A DNA stretch of 64,000 nucleotides from Pseudochelatococcus lubricantis (GTDB lineage Bacteria > Pseudomonadota > Alphaproteobacteria > Rhizobiales > Beijerinckiaceae): positions 248,001 to 312,000 of the forward strand of contig NZ_JBHLXC010000012.1 in NCBI RefSeq assembly GCF_042432495.1, in the 5' to 3' direction. Position numbers and translations under genes: made by a program. Positions 35,273 to 43,482 of this stretch are shown in pieces. The first letter of the stretch is position 1. The number at the start of each line of letters is the position of its first letter. The notes beneath the pieces are model-generated. The model ran no database searches and was not told the origin of the DNA. It saw only the letters and a list, made by a program, of their open reading frames with translations.

Positions 35273-36448
35273 ATGACTGTGGCGGGAAGGCACACGGATG
35301 CGCGCGCGCCAATCGTCCGGCGTGCCTCCGTGCCAGCGCGGGGGCCGCGTCCGGCCGAGGAACTGGCCGAGGAGCTGGGGCCGGGGCCGTTCGCGCTCGT
35401 CATGCTCTTCGCCTCTCCCGAGGCCGACCTCGTGCGGCTCGCCGGGCAGGCCGCGCGGATTTTCACCGGGGCGCGGCTCGTCGGCTGCACGACGGCGGGA
35501 GAGATTTCCCGCGCGGGCTACGACGAGGACACCATCGTCGCCGTCGCGCTGCCCGCATCGCATTTCGGCGCCGAGACCCTGACCATTCCCGACCTGTCGC
35601 GACTGGAGCCGCGCGACCTGACAACCGCCGTGGTGCGGGCGCGCGAGGCGCTGGCCCAGGACCATCCCGCCTTCGCGCACGAATTCGCCATGCTGCTTGT
35701 GGACGGGCTGTCGGTGAAGGAGGACGAGCTTGCCTCGGCGCTCGCCACGGGCCTCGGCTCCATGCCGCTCTTCGGCGGCTCGGCGGGGGACGGCACTCGC
35801 TTCCGGCAGACGCTGATCATGGACGGCGACCGGCTGCTGCGCAACGCCGCCGTGTTGAGCTTCGTGCGCAGCGCCTGTCCGGTGCGGATATTCAACCTCG
35901 ACCATCTGGTGCCGACCGCGAAGCGCATGGTCGTGACGCTGGCCGAGCCGCGCCGCCGCATCGTGCGCCGGATCAACGACGAGCCGGCGGCGCGGGAATA
36001 CGCCCGGCTTCTGGGCAAGGACGGGCAGCAGCTCACACCCTTCACCTTCGCCGCGCATCCGCTAGCGGTGCGCATGGGCGGGCGCCATCATGTCCGCGCC
36101 ATCCAGCAGGTGGCGCCGAACGGCGATCTGCTGTTCTTCTGCGCCATCGACGAAGGAGTCGTGCTGACGGTGGCGGAGCCGCAGGACCTCGCGCTGCATC
36201 TGGAACGCGAACTCGACCGGCTCGGCGACCCGGCGCAGCCGGCTGCCATCCTCGCCTTCGACTGCATCCTGCGCCGGCTTGAGGCACAGGAGAAGCAGCT
36301 CACGGGCCGTGTGTCGGACATCCTGCGTCGGCACGGCGTCACCGGATTCTCGACCTATGGCGAGCAACTGGGTGCGATGCACGTCAACCACACCATGACG
36401 GGCATCGCCTTCTACCCGCCGGGCACGGCATTGCCGGAGGACGGCTGA
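35273..36448 (+). CDS. FIST-domain sensor protein, NosP-like
   Basis: 391 residues with FIST_N (about 35-225: LFASPEADL, GCTTAGEIS, FGGSAGDGTRF) and FIST_C (about 230-375: HPLAVRMGG, LAFDCILRRL, FSTYGEQLG). FIST proteins bind small ligands or, in NosP of Pseudomonas aeruginosa, haem and NO, and regulate an adjacent kinase. In that bacterium NosP is next to the hybrid kinase NahK/ErcS', exactly as here. Ends overlapping the kinase start by one base (TGATG). Cytoplasmic, no signal. Confidence 0.83.
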   Translation: MTVAGRHTDARAPIVRRASVPARGPRPAEELAEELGPGPFALVMLFASPEADLVRLAGQAARIFTGARLVGCTTAGEISRAGYDEDTIVAVALPASHFGAETLTIPDLSRLEPRDLTTAVVRAREALAQDHPAFAHEFAMLLVDGLSVKEDELASALATGLGSMPLFGGSAGDGTRFRQTLIMDGDRLLRNAAVLSFVRSACPVRIFNLDHLVPTAKRMVVTLAEPRRRIVRRINDEPAAREYARLLGKDGQQLTPFTFAAHPLAVRMGGRHHVRAIQQVAPNGDLLFFCAIDEGVVLTVAEPQDLALHLERELDRLGDPAQPAAILAFDCILRRLEAQEKQLTGRVSDILRRHGVTGFSTYGEQLGAMHVNHTMTGIAFYPPGTALPEDG

Positions 36449-38670
36449 TGGCGCGCATCTCCGACTGGCTGATCGATCCCGCCGACACGCAGGAGCGCAC
36501 CGTCGAAAAGCTCCTGACCGTCACCGAAGTCCTGATGCGCCAGGTCGAGCAGGCTTCCGGCGAGCGCGGCGCGGCCTACGAGCAGTTCCGCCGCGCGGCG
36601 CTGCTGGAGGACCGTGTGCGTCAGCGGACGCGCGATCTTGAATACGCCCTGCGGCTTCTCGGCGAAACCAACGGCCGCCTCGCGGCGGCAAAGCAGACGG
36701 CCGAACGGGCGCAGCGCGACCTCGCCAACGCCATCGAAGCCGTGCAGGAGGGCTTCGCGCTGTTCGACGAGGCGGACACGCTGCGGCTCTACAACTCCCG
36801 CTTCTGCCGCGACATGCCGGACGTGCGGCAGAGCCTGCGCGCCGGCATGCCGTTTTCCGAATATGTGGAACTCGTCAGCCTTTCGGCCGCGCTCGCCCTG
36901 CCGCCCGGCCAGGCGCGGCGGGACTGGGTGGCGGCGCGGATGCAACGCCACCACGACAGGCAGGTGTTCAACGTGGCGCTTGCCGGCGACCGCTGGCTGC
37001 AGGTCAGCGCCCAGCGCATCAACGGCGGCGGCACGGTCATGTTCCAGACCGACGTGACCGACATCATCCGGCTGGAGCGGATCGAGCGCGGCAAGATGCT
37101 CGACGATCAGGCCCGCATCATCCGCGCGACGCTGGAGCATATCAACCAGGGCGTCTGCGTCTTCGACGCCGGGCTGCGGCTCGTGGGCTGGAACCAGCGG
37201 CTCGCGCAGCTCCTCGACGTGCCGGCGGCGGTGCTGCGCCAGGGGACGGGGTTCGACAGCCTGCATCGCCGTTTCGGCCACGACAGCGTCTATGACGAGC
37301 ACCTGTCGTTCGAGGCGCTTTCCGTCTGGGCGCACGGGAACGGACCGCGCCCGCCGCTCTCCTTCGAGATACGCCGCCCCTCGGGCGTGATCCTGGACGG
37401 CTTCGCGCAGGAAACGCCCGAGGGCGGCTTCGTCATCTCCTTCAGCGATGTCACGCGCGAGCGGCTCGCCGTGCAGGCGATGCTGCGCGCCAACGCCTCG
37501 CTGGAGGCGCGGGTCGCGGCGCGCACGCTCGATCTGGAAGCGGCGCTGGCGGACGCGGAGCGGGCGAACGCATCGCGCGTGCGCTTCGTGGCGGCGGCGA
37601 GCCACGACCTGCTGCAGCCGCTGTCGGCGGCAAAGCTCTTCGTGGCTTCCGTGCGCGACGACGCGCAGAACCCGCAGACGCGCTCCCCGCTGGAAAAGGC
37701 CCTCAATGCGCTGGTCAGCGTGGAGGGAATCCTGCATGCGCTGCTCGACATCTCCCGGCTGGAGGTGGGCGAATCCGCCGTCGAGGTCGTGCCGGTGAGG
37801 CTTGCGCCCCTGCTCGCGCAGTTGACGGACGAATTCGCGCCGGTCGCCGCCGGCAAGGGGCTGCGGCTGACGATCCTCCCCTGCCGTCTCACGGTGGTGA
37901 GCGATCCCGCCTACTTGCGGCGCATCCTGCAGAACCTGATCGGCAACGCGATCCGCTACACCCGCACGGGGCGGGTGTTGGTCGGTCCCCGGCGCATCGG
38001 GGGCAACGTGCGGATCGAGGTGCACGATACCGGGCCTGGAATCGCACGCGAGGACCAGCAGGCCATTTTCCGCGAGTTTCACCGGCTGGACGGGTCGGCT
38101 TCCGCCTCGGAGGGAATGGGGCTCGGTCTCGCCATCGTCGAGCGCGCCTGCGCGCTGCTCAACCACCGGCTGTCGCTGGCGTCGGAACCCGGGCGGGGCA
38201 CGTCGTTCTCGGTCGAGATGGGGCTCGTCGCCTCCCGCGCCCTGCATCCCGACGTGATGGCGGCCATCGCCGACGAGCCGCGCGACGGCAGCAACCGGAT
38301 CGCACTGCTGGTCGGCAGCGACCCCGACCTGCGGCGCGACATCGGCCTGCTGCTGGAAAGGCGCGCTATCGCCGTATGGGAGGTGGGCAGCGGCGAGGAG
38401 GCGCTGGCGCTGCTGGACGAGATCGGCATCGTGCCTGATTTCTATCTCGTCGACCACGAGTCCGACCATCAATCCGGCACAGGCATGCGCTGCGTCGAGA
38501 CCGTGCTGGCCCTGCGCGACCGCCATGGCGACAGGCCGACGTGCATCCTGACGGCAGACCCCGCCTGCGGAACGTGGGCGGTAGGGATCGGCTGCATGCG
38601 CAAGCCTGTCGACGCCGCCGCGCTCGACGCCTTCCTCGCCAGCGTCGCCTCGATGCCGGCACGGCCATGA
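36448..38670 (+). CDS. Hybrid sensor histidine kinase, NahK/ErcS'-like
   Basis: 740 residues, no membrane segments. An N-terminal coiled coil (about 15-95), two PAS-like domains (about 95-200 and 225-345), a helix, then HisKA with phospho-acceptor His386 in AAASHDLLQPL, HATPase with LQNLIGNAIRYT, HDTGPGIA and GMGLGLAIVERA, and a C-terminal receiver with Asp669 in YLVDHES and KPVD. Resembles ErcS' (NahK) and FlhS, which control PQQ alcohol oxidation. Likely partner of the response regulator at 34501 and controlled by the FIST protein before it. Confidence 0.87.
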   Translation: MARISDWLIDPADTQERTVEKLLTVTEVLMRQVEQASGERGAAYEQFRRAALLEDRVRQRTRDLEYALRLLGETNGRLAAAKQTAERAQRDLANAIEAVQEGFALFDEADTLRLYNSRFCRDMPDVRQSLRAGMPFSEYVELVSLSAALALPPGQARRDWVAARMQRHHDRQVFNVALAGDRWLQVSAQRINGGGTVMFQTDVTDIIRLERIERGKMLDDQARIIRATLEHINQGVCVFDAGLRLVGWNQRLAQLLDVPAAVLRQGTGFDSLHRRFGHDSVYDEHLSFEALSVWAHGNGPRPPLSFEIRRPSGVILDGFAQETPEGGFVISFSDVTRERLAVQAMLRANASLEARVAARTLDLEAALADAERANASRVRFVAAASHDLLQPLSAAKLFVASVRDDAQNPQTRSPLEKALNALVSVEGILHALLDISRLEVGESAVEVVPVRLAPLLAQLTDEFAPVAAGKGLRLTILPCRLTVVSDPAYLRRILQNLIGNAIRYTRTGRVLVGPRRIGGNVRIEVHDTGPGIAREDQQAIFREFHRLDGSASASEGMGLGLAIVERACALLNHRLSLASEPGRGTSFSVEMGLVASRALHPDVMAAIADEPRDGSNRIALLVGSDPDLRRDIGLLLERRAIAVWEVGSGEEALALLDEIGIVPDFYLVDHESDHQSGTGMRCVETVLALRDRHGDRPTCILTADPACGTWAVGIGCMRKPVDAAALDAFLASVASMPARP

Positions 38671-38679
38671 TAGGGCACT

Positions 38680-38703
38680 ACGACCAAATCGCGACCAAGG
38701 TCG
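38680..38703 (+). promoter_or_regulatory. Tandem alcohol-oxidation boxes upstream of pseudoazurin
   Basis: ACGACCAAATCG is followed directly by CGACCAAGGTCG, an 11-base step, so both lie on one helical face. The right copy has perfect arms. They begin 8 bases after the kinase stop and end 62 before the pseudoazurin ATG, so this gene has its own promoter. Confidence 0.65.
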
Positions 38704-38764
38704 CATTGTTCCCGGCGGCGTTTCCATGTCCTCTGTAGGTAACGAACAATCGACGGAGGAAGGG

Positions 38765-39196
38765 ATGCGCGCAGGTTTGGGGATCGTTGCGGCTGCCTGG
38801 CTGGCGGCCGGCGGCGCGATTGCCGCCGAGCATGAGGTCCGGATGCTCAATCAGGGCAAGGACGGGGCCATGGTATTCGAGCCCGCCACGGTGAAAGCCG
38901 AACCGGGCGATACGATCCGCTTCGTCCCCGCGGACAAGAGCCACAATGTCGAGGCGATCAAGGGCATGTTGCCGGACGGCGTGGAGCCCTTCAAGAGCAA
39001 GGTCAACGAGGAGTACGTGCTCACCGTCGCCGCGCCCGGCATCTATGGCGTGAAATGCACGCCCCATTTCGCCATGGGCATGGTGGCGGTGATCCGGGTG
39101 GGCGACGCGCCGGCCAATCTCGACGCCGCAAAGGCGGTGAAGCTGCCGAAGAAGGCCGCCGAACGGATGGAAGCGGCGTTCGCGGCACTTCCCTGA
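38765..39196 (+). CDS. Pseudoazurin (blue copper electron carrier)
   Basis: 143 residues. Signal peptide cleaved near GGAIA-AEHEV. Type 1 copper ligands are complete: histidine in KSHNVE, then cysteine, histidine and methionine in KCTPHFAMGM. Family members carry electrons in the periplasm to nitrite/nitrous-oxide reductases or accept them from dehydrogenases. Here regulation by the alcohol-oxidation box suggests a place in the electron chain from the quinoprotein. ATG at 38765 has GGAGGAAGGG upstream. Confidence 0.92.
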   Translation: MRAGLGIVAAAWLAAGGAIAAEHEVRMLNQGKDGAMVFEPATVKAEPGDTIRFVPADKSHNVEAIKGMLPDGVEPFKSKVNEEYVLTVAAPGIYGVKCTPHFAMGMVAVIRVGDAPANLDAAKAVKLPKKAAERMEAAFAALP

Positions 39197-39373
39197 ACGC
39201 GCCTGCGCGCCCTCTTGTTGCGAAAGCGAAAGTCGACAGATAGAATTCCACTCTAATTGTAAAGTTTACGGTGCCATTGAATGCTTTACAATTCGCATTC
39301 AATATCGTAAAAATACTCTCTCTTATGAGAGAGACAAAAGAAAATATATTTCTCAACCAACGAGGAGGATAAC
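39197..39373 (+). promoter_or_regulatory. AT-rich pqqA leader with inverted repeats
   Basis: This 177-base gap is far more AT-rich than any neighbour. It holds a perfect 10-base inverted repeat, AATTGTAAAG (39255-39264) and CTTTACAATT (39284-39293), 19 bases apart; the left arm also lies in the palindrome GTAAAGTTTAC. A second hairpin pairs CTCTCT (39318-39323) with AGAGAG (39328-39333). A strong ribosome binding site AGGAGGATAAC precedes pqqA. It has no alcohol-oxidation box, so pqq is probably under separate control. Confidence 0.55.
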
Positions 39374-39457
39374 ATGAGCTGGACCACTCCGTATATTGTA
39401 GAAGTCTGCGTCGGCCTTGAGGTCAACGCCTATTTCCCGGCTGATATCGAAGCCTGA
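39374..39457 (+). CDS. pqqA: PQQ precursor peptide PqqA
   Basis: 27 codons, too short for usual gene calling: MSWTTPYIVEVCVGLEVNAY then FPADIEA. Glu16 and Tyr20 in the EVCVGLEVNAY core are the two residues cross-linked by PqqE and converted to PQQ. Ribosome binding site AGGAGGATAAC. Cys12 within the core is not usual, though this position varies among species. pqqB follows after 23 bases. Confidence 0.95.
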   Translation: MSWTTPYIVEVCVGLEVNAYFPADIEA

Positions 39458-39480
39458 GGAAAGCAGGAAGCGGTGCGGGC

Positions 39481-40407
39481 ATGAAAATGCCCGATCACCC
39501 GTTCCATCTGCGTCTCGTGGTGCTCGGCTCGGCAGCCGGCGGGGGCTTTCCCCAATGGAACTGCCGTTGCCCGGTCTGCACGCTGGCGTGGGAGGGGGAC
39601 CCGCGCGTCCGTCGGCGCACCCAGACATCTGTCGCGGTTAGCGCCGACGGCGAGCGGTGGGCGCTGGTGAACTGCGCGCCGGAGGTCCTGTCCCAGATCC
39701 AGGCGGTGCCGGCCTTGCATCCACGCGGATGCGGCCGGCACACGCCGATCGAATCCGTGCTGCTGACAAACGCCGACATCGACCACATCGCCGGCCTGTT
39801 GAGCCTTCGGGAAGCGCAGCCCTTTTCCCTCTACGCGACAGGCGCGGTTCATGACACGATCCGCGCCAACAGCGCCTTCGACGTTCTCGCGCCCGGCATC
39901 GTCGACCGGCGGCCCGTGGCTTTCGGCGTGCCCTTCGAGCCCGTGGCGGGCGTCACCGCCGAAATTTTTCCCGTGCCGGGCAAGGTCGCGCTTTATCTGG
40001 AGCGCGGAGAGGTCGAGACGGCGGCGGAGGGCGAGCAGACCGTCGGGGTCGAACTCGGCGACGGCACACGCCGCGTCCTGTTCATTCCCGGTTGCGCACG
40101 CATGACCGACGCGCTGCGCGCCCGCATCGAAGGCGCGGACGCGGTGCTGTTCGATGGCACGGTATGGCGCGACGACGAGATGATCGCCGCCGGCGTCGGC
40201 AGCAAGACCGGGCGGCGCATGGGCCACATGGCGATGTCGGGCGCGGAAGGCTCCATGGCCGCCTTCGCGGACCTGCGCGTCGGCCGCAAGATTTACATAC
40301 ACATCAACAACACCAACCCGGTGCTGGTCGAGGGATCGCCAGAAAGGCACGCGACGAACCGCGCGGGCTGGGAAATCGCCGGGGACGGAATGGAGATTGC
40401 AGGATGA
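39481..40407 (+). CDS. pqqB: PQQ biosynthesis protein PqqB
   Basis: 308 residues, metallo-beta-lactamase fold, an iron-dependent hydroxylase acting on the tyrosine of the precursor. LGSAAGGGFPQWNC near the N-terminus (with WNCRCPVC), the metal motif TNADIDHIAGLL, and HINNTNPVL near the C-terminus are all typical. The stop overlaps the pqqC start (ATGA). Confidence 0.95.
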   Translation: MKMPDHPFHLRLVVLGSAAGGGFPQWNCRCPVCTLAWEGDPRVRRRTQTSVAVSADGERWALVNCAPEVLSQIQAVPALHPRGCGRHTPIESVLLTNADIDHIAGLLSLREAQPFSLYATGAVHDTIRANSAFDVLAPGIVDRRPVAFGVPFEPVAGVTAEIFPVPGKVALYLERGEVETAAEGEQTVGVELGDGTRRVLFIPGCARMTDALRARIEGADAVLFDGTVWRDDEMIAAGVGSKTGRRMGHMAMSGAEGSMAAFADLRVGRKIYIHINNTNPVLVEGSPERHATNRAGWEIAGDGMEIAG

Positions 40408-41159
40408 CCGGATTGCTCTCCCCGCAGGAACTTGAGGCGCGGCTGCGCGACGTCGGCACGCGGCGCTATCACAGCCTGCATCCGTTCCACAGGCTGCTGC
40501 ACGGCGGCCGGCTCGATTTCGGGCAAGTGCAGGCGTGGGCGCTCAACCGCTATTACTATCAGGCGATGATCCCGGTGAAGGATTCCTCCGTCCTCGCCCG
40601 CATGGAGGACGCGGAACTGCGCCGCGTCTGGCGCCAGCGCATCATCGACCATGACGGCGATCACGCGGGCGAAGGCGGCATTGCGCGCTGGCTGAAGCTC
40701 ACGGACGGGCTCGGGCTGGACCGCGGCTACGTCACCTCGCTCGCTGGCCTGCTGCCGGCGACCCGCTTCGCCGTCGAGGCCTATGTGCATTTCGTGCGCG
40801 AGAAGAGCCTGCTCGAAGCCATCGCCTCCTCGCTGACCGAGATGTTCTCGCCCGGCATCATCGAGGAGCGCGTCGCCGGCATGCTGAAGAACTACGACTT
40901 CGTTTCCCGCGAGACGCTGGCCTATTTCGACAACCGGCTCACGCAGGCCCCGCGCGACGCGGATTTCGCGCTGGATTACGTGAAGACGCACGCGCGCACG
41001 CCGGAACAGCAGCAGGCGGTGATCCGTGCGCTGGAGTTCAAGTGCGACGTGCTCTGGGTGCAGCTCGACGCGCTGTATTTCGCCTATGTGGACCCGAAGA
41101 TGGCCTATCCCGGCGCCTTTCTGCCGACGGAAAGCCACGCGCCGGGAGAAAGGCGATGA
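40404..41159 (+). CDS. pqqC: PqqC, pyrroloquinoline-quinone synthase
   Basis: 251 residues, haem-oxygenase-like all-helical fold; cofactorless oxidase of the last step of PQQ formation. Marks: YHSLHPFHRLLHGG, NRYYYQAMIPVKDSS, RIIDHDGDHAGEGGIARWL, FVREKSLLEAIASSLTE. ATG at 40404 is set by the overlap with pqqB; the frame open upstream lies within pqqB and is not used. Confidence 0.95.
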   Translation: MTGLLSPQELEARLRDVGTRRYHSLHPFHRLLHGGRLDFGQVQAWALNRYYYQAMIPVKDSSVLARMEDAELRRVWRQRIIDHDGDHAGEGGIARWLKLTDGLGLDRGYVTSLAGLLPATRFAVEAYVHFVREKSLLEAIASSLTEMFSPGIIEERVAGMLKNYDFVSRETLAYFDNRLTQAPRDADFALDYVKTHARTPEQQQAVIRALEFKCDVLWVQLDALYFAYVDPKMAYPGAFLPTESHAPGERR

Positions 41160-41461
41160 GCGCCCCGTTGTCCGCCGGCGGGGTGCCGAGGCTCGCGCGC
41201 GGCGTGCGCCTGCGCCATGACGAGGCGCGCGGGCAGTGGGTGCTGCTGGCGCCCGAGCGCGTATTCCAGCCCGATCCCGTCGGTGTCGAAATCCTGCGGA
41301 AAGTCGACGGCGTCCGCCCTCTTTCGCTCATCGTCGACGAGCTGGCGAGCGCCTTCTCGGTTGACCGCGCGCGTGTCGCGGCGGATGTCGGCGCCTTCCT
41401 CGCCGGGCTCGTCGAGAAGGGGCTGATCGAGTTCGGCGGATCAGGAGAGGCAGGACCATGA
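41156..41461 (+). CDS. pqqD: PqqD, peptide chaperone
   Basis: 101 residues, RRE-type winged helix that carries PqqA to PqqE. Marks: PRLARGVRLRHDEARGQWVLLAPER, then DPVGVEILRKVDG and the helix ending in FLAGLVEKGLI. Both ends overlap neighbours by ATGA, showing tight coupling of pqqC-pqqD-pqqE. Confidence 0.94.
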   Translation: MSAPLSAGGVPRLARGVRLRHDEARGQWVLLAPERVFQPDPVGVEILRKVDGVRPLSLIVDELASAFSVDRARVAADVGAFLAGLVEKGLIEFGGSGEAGP

Positions 41462-42585
41462 ACGCCCTCGCGGATGCACCGGCGCGCAGCGAGATGCCCG
41501 CCCCTCCCCCGCCGCCCGCGCCATACGGCATGCTGGCGGAGCTGACGCACCGCTGCCCGCTGCAATGCCCCTATTGCTCCAATCCCGTGGAACTGGAGCG
41601 CCGCAACGGCGAACTCGACACGGAAACGTGGCTGCGCGTATTCTCCGAGGCGGCCAAACTCGGCGTGCTGCAAGTTCATCTGTCCGGCGGCGAGCCGACG
41701 GCGCGGCGGGATCTCGAACTGATGATCGGCCATTGCGTCGCTGTCGGGCTCTACACCAACCTTATCACCGCTGGCGTCGGCGTCACGCCGGAGCGCCTGC
41801 GGGCGATCGCGGACGCCGGGATCGACCATATCCAGTTGTCATTCCAGGGCGCGGATGCGCAGACGACCGACCACGTCTCCAACTTCCCCGGCGCGCACGG
41901 GCGCAAGCTCGCCGTCGCCCGCGAGGTGCGCAGGCTCGGCCTGCCGCTCACCGTCAATGCTGTGGTGCACCGGGCGAACATCCACCAGATTCCCGCCTTC
42001 ATCGAACTGGCGCTCGCGCTCGACGCGCGGCGCATCGAAATCGCCCACGCGCAATACTACGGTTGGGCGCTGCGCAACCGTGGCGCTCTGATGCCGACGC
42101 GCGCGCAGGTTTTTGAGGCGCTGGCCATCGTGGAGGAGGCGCGGGAGCGCCTGAAGGGGCGCCTGACCATCGACGCCGTCGTGCCGGACTATTATGCGAA
42201 ATACCCCAAGCCCTGCATGAACGGCTGGGGTCGGCAGTCGCTCAACGTCTCGCCGTCGGGCAAGGTGTTGCCCTGCCACGCGGCGGAGACCATCCCGCAC
42301 CTCGATTTCTGGAACGTGCGCGAGCACGCGCTGGCGGACATCTGGACCGGCTCGCCCGCCTTCAACGCCTTTCGCGGCACGGACTGGATGCCGGCACTAT
42401 GCCGGAGCTGCGAACGCCGCGAGATCGACTGGGGCGGTTGCCGCTGCCAGGCGATGGCGATCGCGGGCGACGCCGCCGCTACCGACCCGGCCTGCCACAA
42501 GTCGCCCCTACACGCGCACATGCTGGCGCTGGCCGAAACCGACGCCGCGACGGCGGACGCCTACGACTATCGCCGCTACCTCTGA
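41458..42585 (+). CDS. pqqE: PqqE, radical SAM enzyme
   Basis: 375 residues. Radical-SAM cluster cysteines C33, C37, C40 in HRCPLQCPYC, SGGEPTARRDL for SAM binding, and a C-terminal SPASM region with CMNGWGRQSLNVSPSGKVLPCH and CRSCERREIDWGGCRCQ holding auxiliary clusters. Forms the Glu-Tyr cross-link in PqqA. Proline-rich N-terminus. No pqqF/pqqG protease gene follows; it must lie elsewhere. Confidence 0.95.
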   Translation: MNALADAPARSEMPAPPPPPAPYGMLAELTHRCPLQCPYCSNPVELERRNGELDTETWLRVFSEAAKLGVLQVHLSGGEPTARRDLELMIGHCVAVGLYTNLITAGVGVTPERLRAIADAGIDHIQLSFQGADAQTTDHVSNFPGAHGRKLAVAREVRRLGLPLTVNAVVHRANIHQIPAFIELALALDARRIEIAHAQYYGWALRNRGALMPTRAQVFEALAIVEEARERLKGRLTIDAVVPDYYAKYPKPCMNGWGRQSLNVSPSGKVLPCHAAETIPHLDFWNVREHALADIWTGSPAFNAFRGTDWMPALCRSCERREIDWGGCRCQAMAIAGDAAATDPACHKSPLHAHMLALAETDAATADAYDYRRYL

Positions 42586-42711
42586 CGGGGCGAGCGTTCC
42601 GGCGCGCATCGTCGCCGGATATCCTCCGTCGTAGCGGCGGCGAGACGGTCTTGCCCGCCCGCTCCGCGAGAACCGCGAGGATCGTGCCCGGCTTCAGGCT
42701 GACGTCGCCCG

Positions 42712-43143
42712 TCATCCCGCATCCTCCTCGATTTGCTCCTGGACGACCTGCCGGATACCGCCGTTGACGCGCTCGGCGGCAAGATAGCCGAGCGCCACGG
42801 CGCTCAGGCACAGAACGACGGAAAGGCCGATATTGATCAGGGCGCGCCCGGGCGCACCCGCACGGATCAGTTCCAGCGTCTGGAGGCTGAACGAGGAAAA
42901 GGTCGTGAAGCCCCCGCAGATGCCCACCATGAAGGCGGCACGCCAGAGTTCCGGCGCGGGGTAGCGGCCGTGCTCGACCGTCAGCGCGCCGAAAAACGAG
43001 ATGGCGAAGGACCCGACGACATTGATCAGCATCGTACCCCATGGCAGGTCGCGGCTGAGCGGTGCCATCCAGAGAGCGATCCAGAAACGGGCAACGGTGC
43101 CGATCGCGCCGCCGAGGGCGACCCATAGTGTGGTCTGTATCAC
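42712..43143 (-). CDS. crcB: Fluoride channel Fluc/CrcB
   Basis: 143 residues from a GTG at 43143, four membrane helices. Family marks: GGAIGTVARFW, GTMLINVVGSF and GICGGFTTFSSFSLQ, including the TFSS polar track. Exports fluoride as a dual-topology dimer. The frame is open to 43212 but the extension lacks helix character; GTG with GGGGGCGACAGC upstream gives the usual length. Convergent with pqqE. Confidence 0.9.
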   Translation of the reverse strand: MIQTTLWVALGGAIGTVARFWIALWMAPLSRDLPWGTMLINVVGSFAISFFGALTVEHGRYPAPELWRAAFMVGICGGFTTFSSFSLQTLELIRAGAPGRALINIGLSVVLCLSAVALGYLAAERVNGGIRQVVQEQIEEDAG

Positions 43144-43482
43144 GCTGTCGCCCCCCGGCGGGTTGCTGAAGGTGCCGCAAAGCGGAGAGCGGCATAACGG
43201 CCACTGCGCCATCGGTATCTGAATGATTGCTGAAAACCACCATGTCTCCTGCCGTCAGGCGCATCGCGCCCTTGTTATCCCCGAAACGGGACGGTTGGCA
43301 GGGGTCATCAGCCGGATGGCGGTTTCGGGAGACTCCATTCCCCGCTATCGCTCAATCGGCGACAGCGTTTTCCTTGTAGTCAGTTGCATGGGGCAGGTCA
43401 ATAGCCCCATGAAACATGATCTTTTCCAATAAGCGGCATCTGCTTTTCGGGGGCATGCGCAGGCCCTTTGCTCCGCGTTGCT

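Noticed and set aside
36412..38850. 812-codon minus-strand open frame opposite the hybrid kinase
   Set aside because: Antisense shadow; no motif, while the plus-strand kinase has all expected boxes.
42479..42715. 78-codon minus-strand frame after crcB (MTGDVSLKPGTILAVLAERA start)
   Set aside because: It has an ATGA overlap with crcB and a protein-like first 25 residues, but then becomes arginine-rich and runs antisense into pqqE. It may be a fragment, but I cannot support a gene.
43144..43260. Fluoride riboswitch before crcB
   Set aside because: GATGGCGC and a GC stem are present on the minus strand, but the conserved AACNGCC and GCUGAUGRCUCC pattern is not found in order. A covariance-model scan would decide.
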